Source of the DNA: Cohnella sp. WQ 127256
GTDB lineage: Bacteria; Bacillota; Bacilli; Paenibacillales; Paenibacillaceae
Assembly: GCF_024519285.1 (NCBI RefSeq)
Contig: NZ_JAMZCY010000006.1
Span: 124,001 to 188,000, forward strand
Reading direction: 5' to 3'
Length of the DNA: 64,000 bases
Both the position numbers and the translations under genes were made by a program. Under the pieces are notes generated by a model. The model did not search any database. It was not told the origin of the DNA and was given only the letters and a program-made list of their open reading frames with translations. Positions 18,419-26,886 of the stretch are shown one piece after another (the stretch's first letter is position 1; each line of letters opens with the position of its first letter).

Positions 18419-19600
18419 ATGAACAAACAGGATAGGATCATCATGAACGCTAAGATCGTTATGCCAGACGGAATAGTTGAAGGAGGCTGGCTACGGGTAG
18501 AAGAAGGTCGTGTGGCTGAAATTGGTGATAAGACGACTTTAGATCTGAATAGGCAGAAGGATTTAGAGTGGTTAGACGCGGAAAATGGTTGGCTACTCCC
18601 TGGATTCATCGACGTTCATGTCCATGGCGGAGCTGGCTATGACTTCATGGATGTTGATACGCAAGGCATAGGAGAGATTAGCCGATTCCATGCACAGCAT
18701 GGAACGACGGGATTGCTCGCTACGTCGCTTACTGCGCCTAAAGCGGATATAAGCAGTATGCTCCGCGGGGTCAGCGAATACATGTCGGAACCGATGCCCT
18801 ATGCGCAGGTGTGGGGTGCGCATCTGGAAGGTCCATTCATTAATGAAGAATGGAAAGGGGGACAGAACGGGCAATACGCGATCGTCCCCCAGCTCGCATG
18901 GCTCGAGGAGTGGGTTTCGGATTTCCCAGGCATCATCAGAATTCAGACGCTTGCTCCCGAGCTGGATGGAGCTTTAGTCTACATCGATCGTCTGGTAGCC
19001 CACGGAATCGTTCCCTCCTGTGGACACACTGACGCGACATTTGATCAGATTAAGGAGGCCGCAGATAGAGGGCTGCGGCATGCCGTCCATGCTTTTAACG
19101 CAATGCGTCCTTTCCATCACCGAGAGCCGGGAACGGTTGGCGCAGTGTTGACGGATGACCGCATCATGGCAGAGGTCATCGCGGATGGCCATCATGTCCA
19201 TCCAGCAGGTCTTCGACTGCTCCAAAAGGTGAAAGGCACGGATAGGATCATACTCGTGACGGATGCCATTTTGGCGGCAGGTCACGAAGACGGAGAATAC
19301 GTGCTTGGAGGCTTGCCCGTAGTGATGTCATGCGGAATCGCAAGATTGAAATCGTCAGGTAACTTGGCAGGCAGCACACTTACTATGATCGACGCTTTCC
19401 GCAACATGATTCGGGAAACTGGCCTATCCATCGAGGAAGCCAGTAAGATGGCGAGTGTTAATCCAGCCAAGCAGATCGGGCTTGCGGACGTTACGGGCAG
19501 CCTGAAACAGGGTCTTCGGGCGGACCTCATACAACTCAGCCCAGCTCTCGAATTGCGTAGGGTGTGGATAGGGGGAATACCGTTAAGCATGCATGGCTGA
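18419..19600 (+). CDS. nagA: N-acetylglucosamine-6-phosphate deacetylase
   Basis: This 393-residue amidohydrolase removes acetate from GlcNAc-6-phosphate to give glucosamine-6-phosphate. Motifs in order are DVHVHGGAGYDFMD (H67 and H69), the metal ligand in HLEGPFIN, GHTDATFDQI, HAFNAMRPFHHREPG and VTDAILAAG with the catalytic Asp. The start follows GAGGGGGG by about eight bases and lies five bases after the glycerate kinase stop. It is the last gene of the cluster; nagB is not in the window. Its presence is the best evidence that the cluster handles an N-acetylhexosamine. Confidence 0.93.
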   Translation: MNKQDRIIMNAKIVMPDGIVEGGWLRVEEGRVAEIGDKTTLDLNRQKDLEWLDAENGWLLPGFIDVHVHGGAGYDFMDVDTQGIGEISRFHAQHGTTGLLATSLTAPKADISSMLRGVSEYMSEPMPYAQVWGAHLEGPFINEEWKGGQNGQYAIVPQLAWLEEWVSDFPGIIRIQTLAPELDGALVYIDRLVAHGIVPSCGHTDATFDQIKEAADRGLRHAVHAFNAMRPFHHREPGTVGAVLTDDRIMAEVIADGHHVHPAGLRLLQKVKGTDRIILVTDAILAAGHEDGEYVLGGLPVVMSCGIARLKSSGNLAGSTLTMIDAFRNMIRETGLSIEEASKMASVNPAKQIGLADVTGSLKQGLRADLIQLSPALELRRVWIGGIPLSMHG

Positions 19601-19632
19601 ATAAGAATACCGTTCGGGAATTCGGGTGAAGT

Positions 19633-19663
19633 AGCCTGTTCATGCACGAAGAATGAGCAGGCT
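19633..19663 (+). terminator. Hairpin at the end of the amino-sugar cluster
   Basis: AGCCTGTTCAT (19633-19643) pairs with ATGAGCAGGCT (19653-19663) through 11 pairs including one G-T. No long T-run follows, so termination may be weak. It lies 33 bases beyond the nagA stop. Confidence 0.5.
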
Positions 19664-19743
19664 TATGGTAAAAATCATACTTTTCTACACCTTTAGGAGA
19701 ATATCGGACTATTTAAGGGCGTGATATCATGAACTAAGTAAAA

Positions 19744-22700
19744 ATGAAATGGGGAGGTGTTATTATTTTTAGGCGAAGATTTAAATCTCTGATCTGGACA
19801 TCCATTTTTCTGATGCTGTTTAGCGTAATCGCTCCGTATCTTGCTTCTGCTGCTGAAAGCGGTGCCAAGGGTGGGGAGCAACCGGCTACATTCAGCGATA
19901 TCCAGTCTCATTGGGCGTACAAAGAAATTATGGAGCTTTCCGCTGCGAACATTGTGAATGGTTTCAAAGACGGAACATTTAAGCCTACTGGCAATGTCAC
20001 TCGGGAAGAGTTTCTGAAGATGCTCGTAGAGCTAAGGAAGCTTCCGAAGGAATCCAGCGCTGTTCTGTTCAATGACGTTAAGCCGGAGCGCTGGTCTGTA
20101 CCTTATATCGCTGCAGGATTAACGAACGGCATTTTGCTTCTCGCTGATTTTCCAGACGGTTTTAAACCGAGCCAGCCCATTACGCGGAATGAAATGGCGG
20201 TTTGGATTGTAAGAGCGTTGCAGCTTCCGCCGCAAAAGGAAGAGAAATTACTTGGAAATGTGAAGGATCAAGCGGATATTAAGTGGAATCGTGACTTGAT
20301 CGAAGCAGCGTTAGGAACGGGAATTATTCGAGGGAATCCAGATGGTACGTTCAAAGGTGGGAATAATTCTACTCGAGCGGAAGCAGCGGTTATGTTGGTG
20401 CGCGCTCTTCATTATTCACCGGGTCAAACGCCGACAACACCGACTTCGTCATCAGATGCTCCTCGCAAAATTGTAGAATACAAGCCTGAAGTGAAGCAAA
20501 GCAATAGTACGAATTATTCGAAACGAGATGAAGTTACATGGGTCATTAACGATCCAAATTTGAAGTTAGAGGTTGGCGATGTGTTTGTCATGCCTCCGAA
20601 TGACAAATATTTTGGCGGTATTGCGAAAAAAGTGGTATCCATTAGTCGGGAGAAGGGTGCTCTTGTCGTTAAAACATCAGTTCCCAGGCTTAGGGAGGTT
20701 TTCTCCAAGCTCGACGTGCATGCGATAGAGGCCATTAATCCAAAGATGCTCGTCCCAGCAGATCCTTCGATCCAGATTAAGATGAACGAAGTATCCAAAT
20801 TGGATACGTCCTTGACCCTGCCCTGCTTCAATATTGCCATGAATAATGCAAATTACGAAGGTCTTGTTCTCAATGCTCGCATGAATTTCTGTAACTTAGG
20901 GGTAATTGCGGATATTGGTCTTGATATTGATGTGGATTGGTTTGATGTGGATTTGGATTTTTATTCAAAACTGGTGCTAACCGGAGATATAACGACTAAT
21001 GTGACATTGAAAGCCGATACAGGAAAAGGTGACATAAACAAGCCCAAATTTATTCCGTTGACAGCTCCATTTTATGTGCCTGTTTTTACTGGTGTATTCG
21101 TAAAAGGACAGCTATATTTGAGAATCGACCCTAAATTTGGAGCTTCATTAGAAATCAAGTTTGAGGATAAATTTCATCTGGAACAAGGCTTCACCTATTC
21201 GTCCAATAAAGGCTTCCAAGCTATTAATAAAACAACGAACACAGCAACGTTAGATGTGAACTCGAAGGTTAACGCCAGTCTCGCTGCCGGTCCGGATTTC
21301 CAATTAACGCTGACTTTATTAGATATTGCCTATGCTGGAATTGAACTTTATCCTGGTATTCGAGCGGACTTTATAGAACAAGAGCCATGTGATGCGATCA
21401 GTGTTAGCGCTTTTCTCAAATTAGATGTGATTGCAGGCTATGACGTGTGGGTAGCGGATGGTAAAATATCAAAAACTTTGGTGAACTTGGATTATCTGTT
21501 ATTTAAGGATGAAATCAATTGTGCACCACCACAGCCACCTAATAACTTGAATGCCAAATTAATTGGTGTAAATGTTCAATTCGGTAAGTTTGGTGAGGGC
21601 ATATTGGACCGAACTGATGTTGAACTGAGATGGGACACAGTGAGCGGTGCAACGAGCTATAACGTAAAGCGCTCGGATGCTCCTGGTGGTCCGTTTAAGG
21701 CCAAACGCTCCAACCTTAAAGGGACTACGTATACGGATACGACAGCTTCCAAAGGGAATACGTACTATTATCAAGTCACAGCAGGGAATGAAAATGGTGA
21801 AGGCGCGCCCTCTCGAATTCTACCTGTCACCGTAGTGGATATGCCACCTCAACCACCTGTGAATTTAACCGCGGTAAGGAGTGGCGGAACAGCCATTCTC
21901 AACTGGGATAAAATTGGTGGCTTCATAACGTATAATGTGAAGCGAGCTGAAGGCTCCAGCAATACCTATGAGACGATAGCTTCTAACATTAACGAGTCTA
22001 CGTTTACGGATACAGCGGCTTCTATTCTTAAAGGATACAGCTACATCGTCACAGCATTAGATCGTGGTGGAGAAAGTGAAATTAGCAATAAGGCATATGT
22101 TACTAAGGGTGTTGTAATAGATATAACACCCGTCACACCACAAGTTCCTATAGAAGTATTGTTAATGCCTGCTCCCGACAATTTTATCGCAGAGCCACAC
22201 AGTGGGAAGGTTGTCCTCAGTTGGAATGCAGTAAACACAGCATCAGGCTACAACGTGAAGCGCTCGAATGCTACCGACGGTACCTATGTAACAATTGGTT
22301 CCAAGGTTAGCGATACGACCTTCACGGATACGACAGTTGAAAACGGCAAAACGTACTACTACAAGGTCACAGCGTTGAATAATATCGGCAATGAAAGCAA
22401 GGACTCCCTTATTAAAGAGGCTAAGCCGGTGTCGCCTATTGATCTTAAAGACATTATTGTAATACCAATAGATCCAGTAATAACCGTAAACCCATTGTTT
22501 GTGCCTACTCCCGGGAATTTCAATGCAAGTACAGACATAAACAGCGGGAAAGTTATCCTCAGTTGGAACGCGGTTGAAGGTGCAACAGGCTATAACGTGA
22601 TGCGCTCAGGCGCTGCGAACGGTACCTATGAAGCAATAGGTTCCAAGGTTAGCGGTACGACTTTCACGGATTCAACGGCCGCAATTGGTACAACAAACTA

Positions 22701-22788
22701 CTATAAGATCACAGCAGTGAATAATAAGGGTGCTGAAAGCAAAGCTACTCCTATTAAATCGGCTACACGGAGTTCTGGTATAAGGTAA
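19744..22788 (+). CDS. SLH-domain surface protein with four fibronectin type III-like repeats
   Basis: This 1014-residue exported protein has a signal peptide (RRRFKSLIW, then a hydrophobic core and ASAAES). Three SLH domains lie at about residues 50-225 (NGFKDGTFKPTGNVTREEF in the first) and anchor it to the wall. A middle region of about 370 residues (240-600) has no recognised family. Four fibronectin type III-like repeats follow, each with YNVKRS and TFTDT blocks. The start is odd: ATG 19744 has no ribosome site, whereas GGGGAGGTG (19750-19758) sits inside the frame and points to ATT 19762 or 19765. The gene is flanked by a relic of another surface gene on the opposite strand. Confidence 0.85.
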   Translation: MKWGGVIIFRRRFKSLIWTSIFLMLFSVIAPYLASAAESGAKGGEQPATFSDIQSHWAYKEIMELSAANIVNGFKDGTFKPTGNVTREEFLKMLVELRKLPKESSAVLFNDVKPERWSVPYIAAGLTNGILLLADFPDGFKPSQPITRNEMAVWIVRALQLPPQKEEKLLGNVKDQADIKWNRDLIEAALGTGIIRGNPDGTFKGGNNSTRAEAAVMLVRALHYSPGQTPTTPTSSSDAPRKIVEYKPEVKQSNSTNYSKRDEVTWVINDPNLKLEVGDVFVMPPNDKYFGGIAKKVVSISREKGALVVKTSVPRLREVFSKLDVHAIEAINPKMLVPADPSIQIKMNEVSKLDTSLTLPCFNIAMNNANYEGLVLNARMNFCNLGVIADIGLDIDVDWFDVDLDFYSKLVLTGDITTNVTLKADTGKGDINKPKFIPLTAPFYVPVFTGVFVKGQLYLRIDPKFGASLEIKFEDKFHLEQGFTYSSNKGFQAINKTTNTATLDVNSKVNASLAAGPDFQLTLTLLDIAYAGIELYPGIRADFIEQEPCDAISVSAFLKLDVIAGYDVWVADGKISKTLVNLDYLLFKDEINCAPPQPPNNLNAKLIGVNVQFGKFGEGILDRTDVELRWDTVSGATSYNVKRSDAPGGPFKAKRSNLKGTTYTDTTASKGNTYYYQVTAGNENGEGAPSRILPVTVVDMPPQPPVNLTAVRSGGTAILNWDKIGGFITYNVKRAEGSSNTYETIASNINESTFTDTAASILKGYSYIVTALDRGGESEISNKAYVTKGVVIDITPVTPQVPIEVLLMPAPDNFIAEPHSGKVVLSWNAVNTASGYNVKRSNATDGTYVTIGSKVSDTTFTDTTVENGKTYYYKVTALNNIGNESKDSLIKEAKPVSPIDLKDIIVIPIDPVITVNPLFVPTPGNFNASTDINSGKVILSWNAVEGATGYNVMRSGAANGTYEAIGSKVSGTTFTDSTAAIGTTNYYKITAVNNKGAESKATPIKSATRSSGIR

Positions 22789-22790
22789 AA

Positions 22791-22824
22791 AAGCCGCCAC
22801 AGTCTTATTCGACTGTGGCGGCTT
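22791..22824 (-). terminator. Strong terminator pointing to the minus strand
   Basis: AAGCCGCCACAGT (22791-22803) pairs perfectly over 13 bases with 22812-22824. On the minus strand it is followed by TTTTTT, while on the plus strand no T-run follows. It is therefore the terminator of the degraded minus-strand gene at 22889-22969, although it may also serve the SLH gene that ends three bases away. Confidence 0.8.
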
Positions 22825-22888
22825 GGGTTGCTTCTGCACTTCCGCTAGAAAGGTCTTTTATTGAGGAAATGATCTTTGTAAATGATTA

Positions 22889-22969
22889 TTAGGGTGCAAC
22901 AGTTATGACTCCCGTACTTACTGTGTCGTTTGCTGGTGCAACATAATTTCCTGCATCAGCCCCTGAAGA
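22889..22969 (-). pseudogene. C-terminal relic of a surface protein (YDG-like repeat)
   Basis: Reading the minus strand gives SSGADAGNYVAPANDTVSTG, then VITVAP and a TAA stop (22889-22891). The GADAGNY...ITVAP pattern is typical of YDG/filamentous adhesin repeats in secreted proteins. An in-frame TGA precedes the piece and no start exists, and the MerR gene begins 120 bases away, so the body of the gene has been lost. It retains its own terminator at 22791-22824. The remaining 22970-23089 spacer shows nothing further. Confidence 0.6.
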
Positions 22970-23089
22970 TCAACTAACCCCAATATCCCTCAATTAGGAT
23001 CTTGGCTCGAATAAAAATAAGGATTGACCTTGCCCCAAGGTAAACGTTGTAGGATGGAAATACAGACCACTGCGAAAGGAGGACTCGAT

Positions 23090-23899
23090 TTGCTTACCGT
23101 TGGACTTATCGCGCGCTTATTCGATATAACACCCAAGACGCTCAGGCATTATGATGCCATCGGATTGTTCAAGCCAGTCCGAATCGGAGAAGATAATCTG
23201 TACCGCTTATATTCTCCCGATCAATTACCCGAGCTGCGAAGAATTGTATTCCTTCGTTCCATGGGTCTCGGAATTGAAGCGATCCAGGTACTTAAGCGCA
23301 ACGGTACCTTGGGTGACGCTGATAAGATCAGACTGCTTCTCCAGCAGAGAGCAGACGGTATTCAAAGCGAAATTGCAGCTCAGCAAAAGCAGCTTGCTGC
23401 CATCCATCGCATGGTCGAGTATATGACGTTTAATGGAGGCATACCGATGGAACCAAGAATGGTGGAAAACGACTCGTTCACAGTTGTCGGCATGGAGTGG
23501 AACAGCAAAACTAGCGAAGGGGATATTCCTGGTATGTGGCAGAGGTTCATGCCGCGAGAGCATGAAATTACAGGTAAGCTAAATCCCACTGTCACCTATG
23601 GGATTTGCCAGTCAGGGGACAACGATGGCTTTACTTATGTAGCGGGTTTTGAGACGAATGGTGAGAGTATTCCTGAAGGGATGACGAAAGTAACCGCTCC
23701 GGCGCAGCGCTATGCCGTCTTCACTCACAAAGGGAATATCGAGCAATTAGGCGTAACTTACGAGCTGATCTACAGCAAGTGGTTACCGTTCCATGGCCTC
23801 GAGCCAATCAAAGGCATCGACTTTGAGCGATACGACGAACGGTTTATCGGGCCGGAGGACGAGCGCTCGGAAATGGATATCTATATTCCAGTAGCTTGA
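23090..23899 (+). CDS. MerR-family regulator with GyrI-like effector domain
   Basis: This 269-residue regulator has an N-terminal MerR winged helix (LTVGLIARLFDITPKTLRHYDAIGLFKP) followed by a dimerisation helix. A C-terminal GyrI-like or effector-binding domain runs from about residue 120 to the end. This is the BmrR-type layout that senses small lipophilic or cationic compounds. TTG 23090 is the start: AAAGGAGG lies seven bases upstream and the conserved MerR sequence begins there. In-frame upstream codons lack a site. It is transcribed alone with a terminator at 23917-23945. The target is unknown. Confidence 0.88.
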   Translation: MLTVGLIARLFDITPKTLRHYDAIGLFKPVRIGEDNLYRLYSPDQLPELRRIVFLRSMGLGIEAIQVLKRNGTLGDADKIRLLLQQRADGIQSEIAAQQKQLAAIHRMVEYMTFNGGIPMEPRMVENDSFTVVGMEWNSKTSEGDIPGMWQRFMPREHEITGKLNPTVTYGICQSGDNDGFTYVAGFETNGESIPEGMTKVTAPAQRYAVFTHKGNIEQLGVTYELIYSKWLPFHGLEPIKGIDFERYDERFIGPEDERSEMDIYIPVA

Positions 23900-23916
23900 G
23901 CAGAGTAGGGGGAAGG

Positions 23917-23945
23917 GAATCAGACGAATCTGATTCTCTTTTTTT
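23917..23945 (+). terminator. Terminator of the MerR gene
   Basis: GAATCAGA (23917-23924) pairs perfectly with TCTGATTC (23929-23936) around a CGAA tetraloop, followed by CTCTTTTTTT. Confidence 0.85.
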
Positions 23946-24044
23946 CTGCGTTTGCAATTAACTTTTTCTTCCTTAAAATCGTCTATTATGTAATTCCGTA
24001 CTGATAAAAAGGCATTATCGATGAGTTCAGGAGGGAAACATACT

Positions 24045-24983
24045 ATGAGGCAGCGATTTGTGGATATCTTAAATAGGAAGAAACAACGAAATGGGGTTGT
24101 CCCTTCCGTCTTGCTGTGGATTGGGGCGGTCGTCCTGCTCTCCGCTTGTACGAGCGTGAATGGACAGAGCTCGGCGTTTAAACCGGGCACCGTATATTCC
24201 GTCGGCTTCAACGGCAATCAATTCATTTCCTATGATGCCGGTAATTCGTATTCGATTGACCAAGAAGGCAATATATCGATTTCTTACAAGAACGGAGCCG
24301 TTACTGCGAAAGCTCCTGTGCAGTTAGATGTGACCGGGAAAGTTATGGGGATGGGTAAGGAAGAAACAGGACTTTATATATCGGAGGACAAAACGGCTAT
24401 CGTGTACGGTTTCGCGAACGGAGCATCAGAGCCACTCCATGTATTAATCACGGATGACAAAGGTGACACATGGAACGACTATGAAATCAAAGGTGCAAAA
24501 GGATTTGAGACAAAATTTATCGGGTTCGCAACGGATAAGGAAGGTTGGATTGTTAGCGGCGCTTCCAACGGGCTCGGAAGTGCATTGAATTACGTATACC
24601 AAACCTCGGACGGTGGAAAGACATGGGTAGAAATTGGGAACGCAAATGAGGTTTATTCGGAACATCTGACGGCTGCGGGTTTTTATAACCAAGATATTGG
24701 CTTTTTAGGCTTCCGATATTATATGGACTACGGGCCAGTCATTTATTGGACCAAAGATCAAGGAAAGTCATGGGAAAGACTCACCGTCACGCTGCCGGAT
24801 AAGTTTGACGAATACAGGATGAATCCTCTCTCGCCTATATTTAACGGGAAAGAAGGCCTGTTTCCGATTGCAGTAAGAGATCAGGAGCTCAATGACATTG
24901 GAACCATTAATCTTATCAGCAAAGATGGTGGCCTGACATGGGTTTATGATGAAACATATGACAAGCTGGAAGGTTACAAATAA
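24045..24983 (+). CDS. Lipoprotein with BNR/YCF48-like beta-propeller repeats
   Basis: This 312-residue lipoprotein has lipobox LSAC in its N-terminal hydrophobic segment, so it is anchored on the outer face of the membrane. The mature part contains Asp-box-type motifs, for example DDKGDTWNDY, TSDGGKTWVEI, TKDQGKSWERL and SKDGGLTWVYD, as in sialidase and YCF48-like propellers. ATG 24045 is chosen because CAGGAGGG lies nine bases upstream; an in-frame ATG at 24021 has no site. No catalytic residues can be assigned, and a structural or sensing role is as likely as an enzymatic one. It stands alone. Confidence 0.75.
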   Translation: MRQRFVDILNRKKQRNGVVPSVLLWIGAVVLLSACTSVNGQSSAFKPGTVYSVGFNGNQFISYDAGNSYSIDQEGNISISYKNGAVTAKAPVQLDVTGKVMGMGKEETGLYISEDKTAIVYGFANGASEPLHVLITDDKGDTWNDYEIKGAKGFETKFIGFATDKEGWIVSGASNGLGSALNYVYQTSDGGKTWVEIGNANEVYSEHLTAAGFYNQDIGFLGFRYYMDYGPVIYWTKDQGKSWERLTVTLPDKFDEYRMNPLSPIFNGKEGLFPIAVRDQELNDIGTINLISKDGGLTWVYDETYDKLEGYK

Positions 24984-24993
24984 GCTATTAACC

Positions 24994-25299
24994 TCAGGTG
25001 TTCTTAGATTGTGATCCGATTAAATATCCGATAATTGTTGTTTCGACGGGGAGTACCAGCGACCACATTTCTTTTAATCCGAAATCGGTTGAACGATACT
25101 TCTCAGGTGTCAAAGTATAGACAAGCGCGATGAGGAGTATTCCGAGTGCGATTGTACCAACGATGTACAAACGGACGTTGTCCCCCGAGCCGAAGAACCT
25201 TCCGAGGAACCCCAGCTCTGCTTTACGTTTCTCGTTCTCTGCATTCGCTGCAATGATCTTGCTGGTGACTTTAGGATCTTGGATTTCAATTTTATTCAT
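24994..25299 (-). CDS. Small single-pass membrane protein, unknown function
   Basis: This 101-residue protein has a charged N-terminal half (NKIEIQDPKVTSKIIAANAENEKRK), a transmembrane helix around residues 45-62 (VRLYIVGTIALGILLIALVY) and a second hydrophobic stretch near the C terminus (WSLVLPVETTIIGYLIG). The start ATG 25299 overlaps the stop of the upstream gene by four bases (ATGA), so the two are translationally coupled. No family was recognised. Confidence 0.65.
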   Translation of the reverse strand: MNKIEIQDPKVTSKIIAANAENEKRKAELGFLGRFFGSGDNVRLYIVGTIALGILLIALVYTLTPEKYRSTDFGLKEMWSLVLPVETTIIGYLIGSQSKNT

Positions 25300-25661
25300 G
25301 AATCCAAGACCCCTTCCCCCGCGTAAAAAGTAAATGTCAGCAGCCAAGCCGTCATGTCGAAGTTTATGGTTACCTCGTAACGAAGAGACAACTTACGATT
25401 GTTTAGAACGCCGAGATGGATCATATCCTGGTTACCGATCGGCTTGCCTCTAGGGAAGTTGACGCATGCGATGCGCACCTCGTTGTAATGGGTAAGCCGT
25501 ATGTCGGTCATGAAGTCATCCCGTTCCGCTTCATGTTCAATGCAAAAAACAAACGTTAAAGGATCATTCTCTTCGGACAACATGATTTCAATCGGGCTCA
25601 TTCCGTAAGCGAATACTCTTCCGTGATAAACAACTTCGAATCCTCCGGACGTTATTTTCAT
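25296..25661 (-). CDS. Conserved-looking 121-residue protein of unknown function
   Basis: The protein is soluble and predicted beta-rich (MKITSGGFEVVYHGRVFAYG at the N terminus, later LTFTFYAGEG). It has no signal peptide or known catalytic motif. ATG 25661 fits the GGGGGA site better than ATG 25667. It overlaps the following membrane-protein gene by four bases, so the two products probably act together, for example as a membrane partner pair. I cannot assign a function. Confidence 0.6.
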   Translation of the reverse strand: MKITSGGFEVVYHGRVFAYGMSPIEIMLSEENDPLTFVFCIEHEAERDDFMTDIRLTHYNEVRIACVNFPRGKPIGNQDMIHLGVLNNRKLSLRYEVTINFDMTAWLLTFTFYAGEGVLDS

Positions 25662-25792
25662 GCTCATCCCCCAAGGCAGACTGTCATTCGTACGAGCGTC
25701 ATCTTCCTATTTATATGAATAAGTAATTAGTACATGACAACTGGCACCTGATTTTACTGAGGATATTTCACTTCAAGTTTTTGAAAATAATA

Positions 25793-25823
25793 ATGAAACC
25801 ACTCCCGTTAGAAGTGGCTTCAT
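25793..25823 (-). terminator. Terminator of the ferredoxin gene
   Basis: ATGAAACCACT (25793-25803) pairs with AGTGGCTTCAT (25813-25823) with one G-T pair. Read on the minus strand it runs into a T-rich stretch, 42 bases past the ferredoxin stop. Confidence 0.65.
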
Positions 25824-25864
25824 CTGATATGGATATGGAAGTCTTGTTCTCAAAGAAAGTTCAA

Positions 25865-26188
25865 TCAATCCTGGGGACGTGTTCCTGGTTCCAGGCCTGT
25901 AGATGTGGCTGTCTTAATAAGACGGACCGTTATGTCACTATGTAGCCGAATTTGGCAGGATAGTCGGACGGTGTCGTCCTCGATTCCTTTGTTGCGGAGC
26001 ACTGTCGCTTCTGCTTCTTCCTTCTCGCTCACATTCCCAGAAAGAACCTCTACGGCACATGTCGTGCACTTGGCGTTGCCACCACATCGGTGCAGAATGT
26101 CGACCCCGCTATCCTCTAACGCTAGTACTAGCTTCGTACCTTCGACAGCCTGAATGGCGTCTCTTCCTTCTATTTGAACCGTCGGCAT
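25865..26188 (-). CDS. [2Fe-2S] ferredoxin
   Basis: This 107-residue electron carrier is of plant/adrenodoxin-like type. The cluster ligands are visible as C-GGNAK-C-TT-C (about residues 35-44) and a fourth Cys in VRLSCQIRL (about residue 78). CAAGGAGGA precedes ATG 26188. It is a single-gene unit with a downstream terminator, so its partner reductase or oxygenase is not indicated by context. Confidence 0.9.
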   Translation of the reverse strand: MPTVQIEGRDAIQAVEGTKLVLALEDSGVDILHRCGGNAKCTTCAVEVLSGNVSEKEEAEATVLRNKGIEDDTVRLSCQIRLHSDITVRLIKTATSTGLEPGTRPQD

Positions 26189-26352
26189 CGACCATTCCTC
26201 CTTGTTTTGTCCTTACTCGCTTACTATTAAACCATTACCTTCATGGATTAGTCCAATTCGATCGTTATTTCGTCAAAAGAAATTCGCCGTATTAAAGCTA
26301 AATGTCCAATTAACTGCGTCTAATCTATAGAAGCTTAAAAGTGGAGTGGGTG

Positions 26353-26886
26353 ATGGAGATTATAGATCTGGTTAAAAGAGCACAGCGAGGCGATGGAATC
26401 GCGTATTTAGAACTGTATCAGCAGTATGAGGATGATATATACCGTACGGCTTACGTTTATTTAGGCAATCAGGAGGATGCGCTCGACGTTGTTCAAGAAA
26501 CTGCATATCGATCGTATAAATTCATTGGCAAGCTGAAGGAGCCACAGCACTTTAAAACCTGGCTTATCAAAATAACCATTAGCTGTGCCATTGACCTGCT
26601 CCGTAAACGTAAAAAAGAGGTTCATTGAAAACCTGAATACTACGATTCGATAATAGCGAGCAATGATGGCGATACTCCGCTCTCCTTATCGTTACAAGAG
26701 TTAATCGGGACGCTTGATATTGAGGAAAAGCATGTGATTATTTTGAGGTTTTATTATGATTTTACAATCCGTAAAGTAACAAAGATCATGGACATTCCAC
26801 TTGGAACAGGAAAGACATTGTTGTATCGAGCATTGAGAAAATTGCGGAAGCGGGTAGAGGGGGATAACATTTATGAGTCCAAATAA
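26353..26886 (+). pseudogene. ECF sigma factor gene interrupted by one in-frame TGA
   Basis: Translation from ATG 26353 gives a complete sigma region 2 (EDDIYRTAYVYLGNQEDALD, VVQETAYRSYKFI) and stops at TGA 26626-26628. Reading on in the same frame gives KPEYYDS, a linker, and a full region 4 (EEKHVIILRFYYDFTIRKV, IPLGTGKTLLYRALRKLRKR) to TAA 26884-26886. No frameshift is needed: one stop codon alone splits an otherwise normal 177-codon sigma-70 family gene. The anti-sigma gene overlaps its end. It may be a recent nonsense mutation, a sequencing error or a site of readthrough. If truncated, the product lacks -35 recognition. Confidence 0.85.

Noticed and set aside
26310..26330. CGTCTA in GCGTCTAATC upstream of the sigma gene as an ECF autoregulated promoter.
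   Set aside because: No AAC-type -35 element is present about 16 bases upstream, so the match is too short to support a call.
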